Below are positions 11,801-23,741 of a stretch of 64,000 bases of DNA, in pieces. The DNA is taken from NCBI GenBank assembly GCA_024741835.1, contig JAENRP010000011.1, forward strand, positions 193,652 to 257,651. Direction: 5' to 3'. The stretch comes from Diplocarpon mali. Taxonomy: Eukaryota; Ascomycota; Leotiomycetes; Helotiales; Drepanopezizaceae. Positions within the stretch are counted from its first letter, which is position 1; each line of letters starts with the position of its first letter. Both the position numbers and the translations under genes were made by a program. Below the pieces are notes generated by a model, which saw nothing but the letters and a program-made list of their open reading frames with translations, was not told the origin of the DNA and did not search any database.

Positions 11801-12531
11801 CCCTCGATATTCCGGTTGCCAATATACACACATGTATGAATGTATATATGCTGCACTCCAGAATTCTCAGCCGGCAATGAGAGCTCGAGATATCTGGATC
11901 TGGGATGTCTATGATCGACCAGGAATGGGTGTCCCTGCAGATCTAGACTATACGCCACGATGCCAAAACACTTCATCCTGTGTCTTACTTCGTACTCAGT
12001 CCGCTCGCCAGGACCGTGGCCAGACCTAACCACAACTCATTCCGCCAAAGCCACCATCTTGCACATTCCAAGCTGCACGAGCCAGCCTCAATATACAGCC
12101 GTTCCAGCTTGGTTTAGGCAGTACAAGCTCACAGAATCTCGCTGCAGGATGACCGGCCGGAGGACCCTTACAGTACTTCGACTGTGGCTGCCAGGTCATT
12201 CGCATTTCAAGTTGGCGTATTGACGGGAGCAAATTGGCCGTGGAGGCGGATTTGACCAGATTGGCCTCACTTTGCATCCATTACTCATTTTGCCTTTTCG
12301 TATTTGTTGTGCCATGCTCACCGCACAGCAGATCGTATACGAAGAGCCATGCTGCTTTGATTTATATAGAGCTTGTTGCTCGGTGTTCTCTTGTCTTGGG
12401 GATGCTGGTGTTCGCAGCATCGTTACTTTCACTTTTCGCCGTCCTTTGTTTACCTGCGTCTGCCTTTCTTTCGGCAAAGTCGGATCTTCATGCCGTCACA
12501 CAGCCTTTCTCTCTTGCCCGGTATTCTTGCG
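8819..12531. other. Gene-poor stretch between KEP gene and chitin deacetylase
   Basis: Only frames shorter than about 120 codons occur and none matches a family I know. 8819-9500 is AT-rich 3' flank. A TATA-like CTATAAAAAGG near 9971 precedes a short frame at 10115-10306 (63 aa), not convincing as a gene. The last 300 bp (12230-12531) are the leader of the deacetylase gene and contain upstream ATGs in several frames. Confidence 0.55.
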
Positions 12532-14297
12532 ATGAAGCTTATTAGCATCCTCGTCTGGTCACTTGCTGCCCTTGCTGGCGCGCATTCCCACCCTCGAGAG
12601 ATTCATGCTGGGCTACCTCAACTTGTTGGCGCAAGACAACTCCTCTCTGAGCTGAAAGCAAACTCTGCTATACCAGCCATTAGACCTCTACCAGCAATTC
12701 GGATTGAAGAACGAGGACCAGAGCCAGCTCTGGATTACCAGCTCGAAGCGCGCCAGAATACTGACGGGCAGTGTGGGCCTGACTTTGGATCTTGTACGAG
12801 AAATTGCTGCTCTCCTGAAGGGTGGTGCGGGACCGGTGTAGATTATTGCGCAGCTCCGGATTGTCAGTATAAGTACGGACCTGGATGTGACGCCAATCAA
12901 ATTCCAGCCGGCGCTTCAACAGCAAGCATCGCTCGGCCAGCTCTTGGGAGTGTTCCTTATGGCGGAGCCGGAATCTACGATTGCGTGGTTGCCGGAGACG
13001 TTGCGTTTACATTTGATGATGGCCCATACAGCTACACCTCAGATCTGCTTGATAAGCTGAAGGTTCATAATGCAAAGGCCACATTCTTCATCACCGGAAA
13101 TAATCTCGGAAAAGGTCCCATCGACAGCACTGCACAATGGTCGTCTGTCATTAAAAGAATGGTCGCCGAAGGACATCAAGTTGCTTCGCATACATGGTCG
13201 CATCAAGATTTGTCAACTCTCGATGCAGCTACCTTCAACAAGCAGATGGTGTATAACGAAATGGCCTTTAGGAACATCTTGGGTTACTTCCCGACGTATA
13301 TGAGGTAAGGAAAAAAAAGTCTACCCCTTTCACATACCTTTCTGACGCATTTTGTAGACCTCCATACTCGTCTTGCAATTCCGCGTGTGAATCGCGCCTA
13401 AAGACTCTTGGATATCACGTCACATGTATGTGAATGTTGACAATAATACGGGTCCCGTCTAATGCTCTCGCAGACTTCGACCTCGATACCGCGGGGTATC
13501 TGAACGACTTGCCAACTACCATTCAAAATTCAAAGAACATCTGGGACTCTGTAATCAATCCGTCAAATAGCAATACGGACTCGTTCCTCGAAATAGAGCA
13601 TGACATCCATCACCAGGTAGTCTACAATCTGACGGACTACATTCTTGCTTCGATGTACTCGCGCGGCTATAGATCAGTGACCGTTGGCGACTGTCTGCAA
13701 GATCCAGCTGCAAATTGGTATAGATCTGCCAGTGGCGGTGGAACGACTTCTAGTTCTACCACAAAATCCTCATCGACGATTTCGTCGAAGCCCACATCTG
13801 CAAGTGGTGTATCGCAAGCTATCAGTACAGATGGATCTTGCGGGACCGCCATTACATGTCTTAGTTCCGGATTTGGGAATTGCTGCTCTCAACATGGATT
13901 CTGCGGTAGCACTGCCGACTACTGCGGAACAGGATGCAAGCCGGGCTCGGGGACGTGTTCCTCGAGCGGGACTTTGAGCTCAGTCAAAACTTCTTCAACA
14001 GCCCAATCAACGATAGCCAAGTCTACCACAATTTCTTCAAAGTCGGTCTCTTCTTCGTCTTTCAAAACAAGCGCCAGTGCGTCTAAATCGCCTACTTCGA
14101 CCAGCTCGTCGACCAAGACTAGCGCCATCCCAAGCGCTTCTCTCTTGACAAGCCCTGACGGAACATGTGGCGCAGCCAACAGATATACGTGTACTGGGAG
14201 TGCGTTTGGAAATTGCTGTTCACGGAATAGCTGGTGTGGTTCGAATGTTGATTACTGTGGTCCGGCGTGTCAGAAAGGCTTTGGCACTTGCTCCTAA
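12532..14297 (+). CDS. Secreted chitin deacetylase, CE4 (NodB) with three CBM18 domains
   Basis: Exons 12532-13304, 13358-13425 and 13474-14297 give 554 aa. A signal peptide (MKLISILVWSLAALAGAHS) leads. CBM18 number one spans about residues 79-118 (QCGPDFGSC...GWCGTGVDYC). The NodB domain follows with all five motif regions: TFDDGP (metal Asp), ASHTWSH (His pair), RPPYSSC, DLDTAGY and IEHDIHHQ. After a Ser/Thr-rich linker come CBM18 two (about 399-443) and, after another linker, CBM18 three (about 507-553), which ends at the C-terminus. The enzyme removes acetyl groups from chitin to make chitosan at the wall or on released oligomers; CBM18 modules hold it on chitin. Plant-associated fungi use such enzymes to hide chitin from host receptors, but the lifestyle here is not shown. 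No GPI signal is visible. The start was chosen because the signal peptide begins there; the frame stays open further upstream. Confidence 0.93.
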
Positions 14298-14788
14298 CTG
14301 CAACGGCTGGTTGCCCATCGGGTTAGCTGGATCTTGGGAGTAAGGCAAGGGGGCGCAAGGAATGTCCACATCTGCTTAGATGAAGAAAATGCCAAAATCT
14401 TCTCGAACGAAATGCAAGGTGAGCTCTTCACAGCAGATACGAGGAGCCGAACTGGCGTGGATGGGGCTGTCAAACTATTGGAAGTCCATACCAAGAGCTC
14501 TGCACGTACTTGGCATCGAGCCCAGCAAGAACATTCTCCTCACCGCGAGAGAAACTAGAAAAGAGCCCCCTGGTAGGCAACGTGAAAGGAGATATCCTGA
14601 AAACAAACAAATGCGCTCCCCAAGAATCTTCCGCGAATATTCTCTGATCCGTCAGCTTGCAGATCTTCAGCCCTGCGCCCGAATCTTTGAACAGTGCCAC
14701 ATTATCCTCCCTGCACGACCCCACGGCTGGCCCCTACAGCCCCAGATATTTAATCGCCCGAAAGCTTCAGATCTCTAGGCAACCCACA
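14298..14788. other. Intergenic, promoter of the RING gene
   Basis: Tandem same-strand spacing of 491 bp. Short frames on both strands are not recognisable. I see no clear TATA box. Confidence 0.5.
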
Positions 14789-17700
14789 ATGGAGAACGAG
14801 AACCGTGGGCTTGACCTGGAACAAGAGTTGAGGTGCTCGGTAAGTGTCCCTCAACCCTCCGTCTCTGCGCGGGGATGAATCTGGAACCGAGACACGAGCG
14901 GCATGCCTCGCCGGGCAAGCGTTGCACGATCAGGCCTGGGAAAATACTGTTCTCGTGCCGTTCTATACCCACCCGCTGCTAACCCCGCTGATGAAATCTC
15001 TAGATCTGCGCCGAAGTGCTCTATCAACCGCTCACGCTCCTCGATTGTCTACACACGTTCTGCGGCAGCTGTTTGAAGGAGTGGTTCCAGTTCCAGCTCG
15101 ACTCGTCACGCAACGGCCCCAACGCCTTGCCTGCGGGCACGACGCCGTATACGTGCCCGTCATGTCGCGCGCCAGTGAGGGACACGAAGCACAATGCGAC
15201 GGTGACGACGCTGCTCGATATGTTCTTGGTCGCGAACCCGGAGAAGGGCAGGACGGGGCCGGAGAAGGAGGCGCTGAAGATCAAATACTCGCCGGGGGAT
15301 GATGTGCTGCCGAAAGTTGAGGCGCGGGAGATGTCTCTCCGGGAAAGACGGTTAGAGGATGCGGATCGCAGGCTGATGGATGAGGTTCGGGGCCTCAGCC
15401 TCGTCGAGGTGGGCGTGGAGAGTTCTGAGGCGAGGAGAGAGCGCAGGAGGAGGGAGGAGGGGAGATCGAATAGGCCGAGGGGGCATTCGAGTAGAGGTAC
15501 GAGTAGAGATGCCAGTAGAGACGAGAGGGCTCCCGAGGAGAGGGACAGAGAAAGGGAGAGGGAGAGGAGACGGCGGAGAGAGGCGGAGGCAGATCACAGG
15601 CGGGCGCAGAGCAATTTGCAGGCGGAGACAGAGACTACAGAGGAGAGACGGCGACGACGGAGTAACGAGAGGAGGAGCACGACTGCTGCGCGGCAGATTG
15701 AACACCAGTCCTCGCTACGCTCACTGATCAGTTCGTCAGACGTGGACTCCCGCGAAATGGAGGAGGAGATTCTGCGCCAGATTCGAGAGGAGGGTTTACT
15801 GGATGGGATCGACTTGGAGAACATCGATGTCAGCCAGGAGGACCAGATCAGTGAGAGGATCGCGGAGGCGTTCAGGCGACGGCAGAGTGAAAGGGCGAGA
15901 CAGGCGCCTGAGAGGAGGAGTGCTGCCGGTGCGAGAAGGCCAGAACTGGAGACGCGACATGTATCTACTCCTGCGTCCGCAGAAACGTCAGGAGATGACG
16001 GACCGCGGGACAGCTCGAGGAGACGGAGAACGCATTCGCGATCAACGAGCGCGGCCAGTGCTGAGCATACGATCCGACCCCCTCCGTCGATGAGTGCTGT
16101 CCAAGCAGCTCACCTGGAAGTACATTCCAGCGACGAGGGGAGGCATAGGCGGACACGGACGGGGAGCAGAAGTAGTCGAGTCTCCACCACTGCTCCTATT
16201 CCCGCTGCTGAGCCGGACGTCAGACCTGCGGCAAGGCCACAGGCCGAGACGAGTACGAGTACTTCCAGATCACAATCTGCTCATTCGCCTGCTACGCTTC
16301 CTCTGTTGACGGAAATTTCCAGGAGCACCACGGATCCTTCGACCCAGGCAGCTTCCGAGCTCCCTGTTCCGGGGCGTCTCTCTCGACCTTCTCCGTCATC
16401 ACCGAATTCCAGTCCTAGACTCCGTTCTAGTCCAAGATTTGAAAGCTCGGTGGTGGCTGGGCCAGAAAGAAGGACTCGAACCGCCCCTCCTGCAGAAACA
16501 TCCATACCTACTTCTGGTCCCTCAGCTACCCTGTCGGCTTCGCCAGATCGTAGTGTGATGCCGGCACCACATTCTCACGTGGATTCGGCGAAGAAACTGT
16601 CTCTCTCCGACAAGGCGACTGCCATGTCCAGCGGCTCTCGGCCAAATTCTTCCTCCTCGGGAGCCTCTCGGGCTCGCCCACAGCTCTTCCCCGAGCCCTC
16701 TGTCACCTGTGCAAGATGTCAACGCTCACATATCGAGTATGAGCTTCATTACCACTGTGGCAGATGCCGGAATGGCGACTACGACATATGCTTGTCGTGC
16801 TACCGAGCCGGCCTGGGATGTTTACACTGGTTCGGGTTCGGCCAGTCAGCCTTCGAGAAATGGCAGCTCAAGATTCAGTCGGGGGCGAAAGTAGCGCAGC
16901 CACATATGCTCTCAGCAAGCCGCTATCTCCCACCAAGAATCATGCCAGGAGGAGCCGAGGGCAGGAGGACTCTTACGCCTGATGATCCGCACAAGCGGCT
17001 GCAAAGTGGCAGTTTCTGTGCGAGCTGCCTAGCATGGGCCAACGAGTGCTACTGGCTCTGTAACATCTGCAACGAGGGAGACTGGGGATTTTGCAATCTC
17101 TGCGTCAACCAAGGCAGATCCTGCACCCACCCTCTCCTTCCGCTAACCTACAAACCTGCCGAGTCAAGCATCGCGCCCATGTCGCCGACCCACGACCAGC
17201 AGACTCCCGTCTCGGCCTCCATCCTCACCGGCCCGGGAGTCATGGAACTCGGGAACTTCAAGCCCCTCACGTTCTCCACGAAATGCGACATCTGTCGGTA
17301 CCCCATCCAGCCCTCCCAGTCCCGCTACCACTGCTTCTCCTGCGTCAGCCGCGTGCCCGGCACCTTCGCCGGAGACTACGACATCTGCACCTCGTGCTAC
17401 ACCAAACTCGTCGTCACGTCGCGGCGCATCAGCGCCGAGAACGGGCACAGCGGGTGGCGCCGCTGTCTTCAAGGGCACCGCATGGTCGTCGTCGGCTTCG
17501 AGGACAGCGACGGCGGGCAGCGACGGGTCCTCGTCCAGGGACTCGTCGGCGGCAGTGGCCTCAACGTGCACCCGCTCCCGGGCAAGGAGCCGCCGGGGGC
17601 CGAGTTGCAGCAGTGGACTTGGGGCGACGGCGTGCACGTCGAGGGCGACGATACGCACGCCAGGCTCGTGACTACCGACGTCATGAAGAGCGCGCCGGCG

Positions 17701-17949
17701 AGCTCCCCCGACCTGGTCCTGGACGAGAGGTTCCCGCCGGACGGAGGCGTGGGCATGATCTGTGCCGCCGAGTGGAGCTGGTACCCGGCTCCTGGCGCGG
17801 AGGATGAGCTGCTGTTCCCCAAGGGCGCGGAGGTTAGGGAGTGCCGCAACGTCAATGATGATTGGTTCCACGGGACGTACATGGGGAAACGGGGGCTGTT
17901 CCCTTCGCCGTATGTCAGGCTCTTGGATAGAGGGCCCGGGCCGCGGTAG
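14789..17949 (+). CDS. RING finger protein with zinc-binding repeats and C-terminal SH3-like region
   Basis: Exons 14789-14839 and 15004-17949 give 998 aa. The first exon supplies the first zinc Cys (ELRCS), and the second continues ICAEVLYQPLTLLDCLHTFC. The result is a C3HC4 RING at residues 16-71 (C16, C19, C32, H34, C37, C40, C68, C71), so this is probably an E3 ubiquitin ligase. Residues about 120-560 are low-complexity, Arg/Glu- then Ser/Thr/Pro-rich and probably disordered. Three Cys-rich modules of ZZ-like spacing follow (CARCQRSHIEYELHYHCGRC, CASCLAWANECYWLCNIC, CDICRYPIQPSQSRYHCFSC). The C-terminal 75 residues (AAEWSWYPAPG...RGLFPSPYVRLL) look like an SH3 domain. This set is common to an uncharacterised fungal RING family; the RING resembles CHFR-type ligases. 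Substrate unknown. Confidence 0.85.
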
Positions 17950-18206
17950 AGGAAAGAGGAGGTGATGATGAGATCTCAACTTTGATACAGTCGGTTTTGG
18001 TGCTTTTCAGCCAGCGAGCGAGCGAGCGAGCGCTATTTCATTCTGCATATGACGGGATGATAATGGCCAAGGAGTATGAGTCATGATCTGATGAGAAGAT
18101 GCCGTTTTGTTCATCTCACTATCTACATTTTTGACGCTACGGCTTCCGCTTCAGATCTCTTTCTTGCCTCTCATTATTGACATGTCAGCCGCCGTCTCTC
18201 AGTCTC
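17950..18206. other. Convergent 3' intergenic, GAGC microsatellite
   Basis: 257 bp between two convergent stop codons. A short (GAGC)n tract lies near 18016-18032. No gene. Confidence 0.7.
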
Positions 18207-19968
18207 TCACAGCTCATCTCTCTTCCTCAACGCGCCGCCACCCGCATACCTCAGCCTGTACATGGCCACCCCATGAGGTGCAATACTCGCGCTTATGGTG
18301 CCGCTCGGCTGAACCGTCGTCGTCACGTTCCCCAGCAACAACTCATTCTTGTTCGCCAGACCCTGCTTGTAGCTCGTCGCGGTGGCATTGTATCTCGTGT
18401 CTCCCCCTACGGTCGTAGCATTAAATCCGGTCGTCGCATTGCTCGTCGCGCTCGAGGCCGAGATGATAGCAGCCGCGGTCTCGTTGCTCATCCGGTTCGC
18501 CCACAGATCCCGTACTTCCCAGCTCATTTGGACCTGCGGCGCCTTGCCTGCCGGCCCGCTGTCTGCGAAGATCTCGGCGAGAGAGGCGTTCACGGTCGTC
18601 GTCTCGTCCAGGCCGTTGACCAGGAGCACCAGCACGTCCTCTTGGTCTCCTCCGATGGTGGATTGCAGGCTCCCGGTCCAGAGCTGAAGGGCCGGACCCG
18701 AGTAAGGGTCTTTGCTTCCGGGGACTCGCATCCAACGGCGGGATGCGGAGGAGCCTCGCGGGTCTTGGTTGACTGCTATAACGGCTGCGTTGGAGAGGAT
18801 GGACAGGTCGGAGGGAGCGATGATTCTGATATCGTTGCCCATGATGAGCGGTGATTTAACCGCAGCCCCTGAGTGGTCTCGGTTAGTGCTCGCATCACGA
18901 GAGACGGGGTTGAAGGGGGGGCTCGTGTACACATGGAGAAGTGCGATACGTATTCCGTGTCGGTCATCGCGCCGTTGCCGACTTCCAGCATGTCGAGGTC
19001 ATTCCAACCTCCTGGCTCGGCTTTGGAAACTACGAAGGAGGCTTTGTTCATGATGTTCATGATCGAGCAGTGGAAGCCTGGCAGGCCGCAATTCCAAGCA
19101 TCGCTCCCCTCGCTTGTTTTGGTCAGCGGGATCCGAAAGTCGATGTCGAGGCGGGCATGACATACCATGGGCATCTTGCGTCGTATGTGTCCCAGTAATC
19201 AAACACATCTCCGGTAATTCGCCAGCTGTTGGCGATTGTGGAGCCCCAGTTCCAGGGATAGTCTTCGCCCCAGTTGCACAGGGAGTAGAGAATCGGCCGT
19301 CCCGTGGCGTTCAGAGCGTCGGCCATCTTTTGATACCTGGCAACTTAATCATCAGCACCACGACCCGCCAGAAGTTCCAACTGAGCGGCACAATATCGTA
19401 CGGCGTCTTACCTCGATTCGGAGATCTGCTGGTTCCCAGCCTGTCCCTCGTTGTAGCAATTATCGTACTTCAGATAATCCACGCCCCACTCAGCCCAGGT
19501 CTGGGCATCAACCTCTTCATACCCAAGACTGCCTGCATAGCGGCCACAGGTATACTTCCCCGCCGAGCTGTACATCCCAAAGCCCAGGCCCAGGGCATGG
19601 ATATCATCGGCCACGGCCGCCATGCCACGGGGGAACTTGGCGGCATCAGCAACGAGGCTGTTGTTGTTGGATGCGTTGCGGCCGGTGCTCCAGCAGTCGT
19701 CCAGGACGATGTAGTGGTATCCCAGGTCTTTGAGGCCGTAGTCTACGATGAGGTTGGCCGTCTCGACGAGGAGGTCTTCCGAGACGTCGCAGCCGAGAGC
19801 GTTCCAATTGTCCCCTTCCAACGGTCAGCACGGCTCAAGCTTCAGCTGAGAGAGTGACAGCAACCCACAGCCCATCTGTGGAGTAACGGCAAGCCCATTA
19901 TTGACTGCTATAGCTGGGAATGCTAGCAACGCTGCAGTGGCGGTGTAAACGATACTCCTAAATGCCAT
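18207..19968 (-). CDS. Secreted alpha-galactosidase, GH27 (5 exons)
   Basis: Exons 19968-19869, 19814-19412, 19336-19166, 19112-18931 and 18868-18207 give 505 aa. A signal peptide starts [21 protein letters not shown]. After splicing, the family opening [14 protein letters not shown] is restored across intron 1. The nucleophile motif DYLKYDNC is present, [12 protein letters not shown] carries the likely acid/base Asp, [17 protein letters not shown] is rebuilt across intron 3, and [18 protein letters not shown] across intron 4. A C-terminal beta domain with several N-glycosylation sequons follows. GH27 enzymes remove terminal alpha-1,6-galactose from galactomannan and raffinose-type sugars. 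An in-frame ATG 42 bp upstream would put 14 residues before the signal peptide and is less likely. Two inverted CreA-like site pairs lie upstream, suggesting glucose repression. Confidence 0.93.
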
Positions 19969-20145
19969 GTTGAAGAGACTCTCAAGAGCTGCAATTCGAC
20001 TGATTTCCACAACGAACTGGACGGGAGAGCATGTTTATATACCTCCGGACATTCGAAGACCTCCTCTGTCGCTGGCTCCGAGGGGCCCCGGTGACTTAGC
20101 CCGGTACGTAACACCTGCAGCTTGAAAAGCTCCCAGTCCATCCAA

Positions 20146-20165
20146 CCCCGCAGTGGTCTGCGGGG
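20146..20165. promoter_or_regulatory. Inverted pair of CreA-like sites upstream of the alpha-galactosidase
   Basis: CCCCGCAG, four bases, CTGCGGGG: a perfect 8-bp inverted repeat in which each arm contains GCGGGG, fitting the CreA/Mig1 consensus SYGGRG. It lies about 180 bp before the start codon. A further single site, CTGGGG, lies near 20189. Closely spaced pairs are the functional form known for CreA. Confidence 0.6.
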
Positions 20166-20539
20166 ACCCCTGAGAGGTATCGGCCGACTGGGGCAAGTAC
20201 TTTTTTCCCCCTGCAATATATCATCATCGCAGTATCGAGTCAGGAATTAGCCAGCAGCGTCTGCTTCATCCCATGTACGAGGAGGAGAACTTGGAGAAGA
20301 GGCGGTAAGTAACAATACGCCGAATCTTTTTTTGCAGGAGAGCCCAGCCATTGACCTCGGGCGGTACGATTCAGTCCTCGACTCGGACAAGAAGAGTCTT
20401 GCAGGTGGAAGACAGCTGCACTCCTCTGTCGTCGTCGTCGTCGTTGTTTTTGTTTTTGTTATTGTTGTTACATGACGTGAATCATCGCGGGGGATGGACC
20501 TAGCTCGGCCGGATTATTTGAGATCTCCGTTCCGTCAAA

Positions 20540-20552
20540 CCCCGCTGCGGGG
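20540..20552. promoter_or_regulatory. Second inverted CreA-like pair
   Basis: CCCCGC-T-GCGGGG, two SYGGRG matches back to back with one base between, about 570 bp before the alpha-galactosidase start. It may work with the proximal pair at 20146-20165. No binding data. Confidence 0.45.
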
Positions 20553-21017
20553 GAGACCCCACACGATCACGGGGGGATGGGGCGGGCTTATGGCAAACTA
20601 GATTAGGTAAGCTTCCTGTAGATAATCCTGAGGCAAGAATCTGCCTCTAGCTAAGGTATCTTGAGGTAAGTTAGGCAAGGTACAACTTCGCAGTAAGACG
20701 GTAGCAACTGTCGCTGAGTCGGATTGGTGCGCGAGGAGGGCAGAGAGAGAAGTGTTTTACGCCATGGTAGGTAGGTCAAGATACTTACTTGTACATAGCA
20801 GGTCGTCGGTAAAAGGGACAAGTCTCATGATAACCTCATCGCAGAGCCTCTCTCCTCTGACATTCAGATGATTTCGAGGAGATGCAAAAGGGGGGAGGGA
20901 GGGGGAGCAAAGTAAACAATAGCCTCGGAAGACTCTGCTTATGAGATTCAACCCGACTCAGCACCCCACCCTGAGTCTCTGGACTCTTCTCTCAGATACG
21001 CTTCAATCCCGCTATGT

Positions 21018-21080
21018 CTCTCTCTCTCTGCCTCTGTCTCTGCCTCTGTCTCTGACTCCGACTCTGATTCTGTCTCTGAC
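21018..21080 (+). repeat. Pyrimidine-rich TCTCTG microsatellite
   Basis: Degenerate TCTCTG/CCTCTG repeats make a nearly pure CT tract interrupted by G. It lies upstream of the alpha-galactosidase, distal to the CreA-like sites. Confidence 0.8.
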
Positions 21081-21277
21081 CACCTTGCAAGCTACACGGA
21101 CCAATGATTACAGGCGGCCCATATAAGCCTATTGTCTAGGCTAATTAGAGCTGACTGTCTCAATTATTGCTTAAGCTAACTGTGTAAGCTACACACACAA
21201 GCTGCTCATACAAGCTACTCGTAAATCTTACCACACGTAAAGATCTGCTCGCGAGATCCGTGGCTAGGCATGTACAT

Positions 21278-21282
<5 letters not shown>

Positions 21283-21308
<26 letters not shown>

Positions 21309-21333
21309 AGAGAGAGAGAGAAGAGAGAGAGAG
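21283..21333 (+). repeat. GA microsatellite
   Basis: About 51 bp of pure purine, (GA)n with three AGAAGAG interruptions. It is nearly complementary in composition to the CT tract at 21018-21080, and a mirror-repeat purine tract of this length could form triplex DNA. Length is likely variable between isolates. Confidence 0.9.
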
Positions 21334-21657
21334 TAAGGTTCTGCTGGCCAGACGACAACGCAACGCTCACGACCGGCCTCCAGCCACTACTCCCCGGGAA
21401 CACGAGAAACCAAAAGGTCCCGTGCGGCTGTTTGAGAGCGGTTGACAGCTGGGATGGGTAATGATACATATTCTCCAACTTTTAGATCCAATTTCCTCCT
21501 ACGCAAAGACACCGGCAGCAGCTGTGCCTAGCTCCTATCCCTCACAGTAACTCTACACAATGACTACTTATACACACACATCAACTAATACATCCAATCA
21601 TATCATCATAAAATCCCCGCTCGCCTTTCCTCTTCCTCCCCTCTCGACCCTCATCCC

Positions 21658-23741
21658 TCACATCTGACCCCGAACAGCATCCCCCACGACTCCCGCCAAC
21701 TCACTAAATAGTACGCCCTTCAGAACAGGCTCCCCCATATCCTCCGCCCAATGCCCCGCAGCCTGTAACTTCTGCTTCCATCCCTCTTTCTGCTCAGGTG
21801 CGAGGTCCTCCCAGTTCTTGCCGTCGTGCGGCTCATTATCGGCATGTACATGCACCTTGACCCCATCCTCGCCATCCTGCTCTTTCAAAACCACGACATC
21901 CTTGCCTTCGGACGTCTTCTGCTCCAGCTCTTCCAAGAAGGAAGGGAGACGATGTGCGGACCCGGACTCGGCGGCGGCGGCGTCGTCGTCGGGAACGCCG
22001 AGGTGGTGATTGTAGCCTGCGGGGTGGGGCTTCGTCGGTCTGGCTTCAGCGTTGGTGAAGGGTTCTGTTGGATCCATGTTGGCTATCGGGGTAGGTGTTT
22101 CGGTCGAGGGGGGGATCTCAGCGTTTGTAGCTGCGCTGCTGTAGCCTGATGGGAATTCGTACGGGCGACCGAGCCGCTCCTGCAGGACGACTGGAAGGTG
22201 AGTCCTCGCGTTCAGGTAGACGGGGACACCGCCGCGAACTTCGAGGATGGCTTGGATGATGATGGACGCCAGGGCAATCGCCATGATTGAAACGGTGATT
22301 CCGAGACCGTAGACAGCTGCAGTGGAAGGGAGAGCGACGACGTAGCGTGGTGTCTTGGATTGTCCGCGTTTGACGGAGAGTGGGACCGGGAAGAGAGGGA
22401 GGGTGTGGACGATGACCGTATTGGCGACGCTTATGCTTGCCAACTTTAGGTGCTGAGGAGGTGTCTGAGCCGTCACGGGGTGTGTAGGTGGTGTGAAGTT
22501 GGAGAATGCCAGGCCCGTAATCTGGAGCGGATGTACTTTGGTGAGAGTGCGGAACGACTGGATCTTTGATACCATGGATACACTTCCCTCGACTTGGAGA
22601 TCAACCTTGAAGAGCCGGAGGGAGATATCATGACCTGCGACTGCGATTACAAATTGTGTGTAGCCTTGCGCGGCAGTAGGAGATGCTGGTGGCGTGAGAT
22701 TCGAGACTGCTAATCCAGTCGCTTTCGATATACCGAGCGGAAGTCGTAGCGATTGGGCAAGACGACATTGCCCCTTGCCAGTGGGTGGTATTCGGAATAT
22801 TTGCAGGACTACACCGCTACTATTGGCGACATTCGTGAGCATAATCAAAAATTCCTTCGTGAGAAACCTCATCGCTCGAAACTTGGGAGTCGTCGGCTTG
22901 CCCATGCCCACTTCCCTGGTAGCAGGCGTGATGTATATGCATTCTGGCTCTTGGGAATCCGTCGTCTCTGATATCGTCTTTAGATAAATATCATGCTCGT
23001 CGCAGTACGCAAACAGGTATTCGTTGATTCCCGTCTGTATGAAATCAACGTCCACCGCCTCCTTATTACTCTGTACGGCTCCTCTCGACCTCGGAGGGCT
23101 CGTGGATGTGGTATCGAATAGCACGATTTCTGACGCTTTGCATAATCCAGTCGCAACAGCACCGAGCTGAGATTGACCTGGGAATGGCTTCGATAACCTT
23201 GTGATCCTTTGGTATATATCTTTCTCCTTCCCGGCAAACAGCGCCGACCTCGAGATCTCTGTAATAGTATCTGGAGCAGCTTTCTTCGCAACAGCCTTGC
23301 CCTTGCCCTTGCCCTTGCCTTTGGCAGTCGTAGTCGCAGTCGCCCCAGTCCTGAAGACGCGGAAATGTAAATTCTTGCCTTTCCCCAGATCCTCCGGACT
23401 AGAGTTGACCCCCGCAAACACAAGAGAGGCCCCATTTTGATCCAGCCCGGCTGCTAAACTCGTTACATTGTCCTCGTCTTTACTGAGCTCGATGTCTCGC
23501 AGCTCCTTAAGTTCATTGGGATTCGTGGTATCGAGAAGCGTCTGCAGAGTCAAGCGTCAATAAACGCGTTGAAAATTGAAGTGAAGTCTTCAGCCTAACT
23601 CACAATCTTATTCCCAACGCCAGTCCTACCCGCGCCCCCTCCGCCTCCAACCAGCAAGCGCGAAGAGTCGAGGGGGTCGAAGTCGACTGCGTAGAGGGGA
23701 TACGAGAGCGTCGACTTTGCGAAATGTATCAAGGGCGTCAT
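21658..23741 (-). CDS. SEC12: Sec12, ER-membrane guanine nucleotide exchange factor for Sar1
   Basis: Exons 23741-23604 and 23541-21658 give 673 aa. Exon 1 encodes the first propeller blade, ending GGGGAGRTGVGNKI, the glycine-rich segment next to the potassium-binding K-loop that is typical of Sec12. A cytosolic WD40-like seven-blade propeller fills residues 1 to about 445. One transmembrane helix (GLGITVSIMAIALASIII, about 453-475) follows, then a lumenal tail of about 195 residues with a Ser/Pro-rich and an acidic stretch. Sec12 loads Sar1 with GTP at the ER and so starts COPII coat assembly. An unusual feature is a Lys/Gly run (KGKGKGKGKAVAKK) inserted in the N-terminal half of the propeller. 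Sequence drift is high in this family, but the K-loop and topology make the call good. Confidence 0.85.

Noticed and set aside
12373..12531. Longer N-terminus for the chitin deacetylase from upstream ATG or open frame
   Set aside because: It would bury the signal peptide that begins at 12532; the upstream frame is leader.
17164..17979. 271-aa minus-strand frame and 238-aa + frame over the RING gene 3' half
   Set aside because: GC-rich shadow frames of the verified coding frame.
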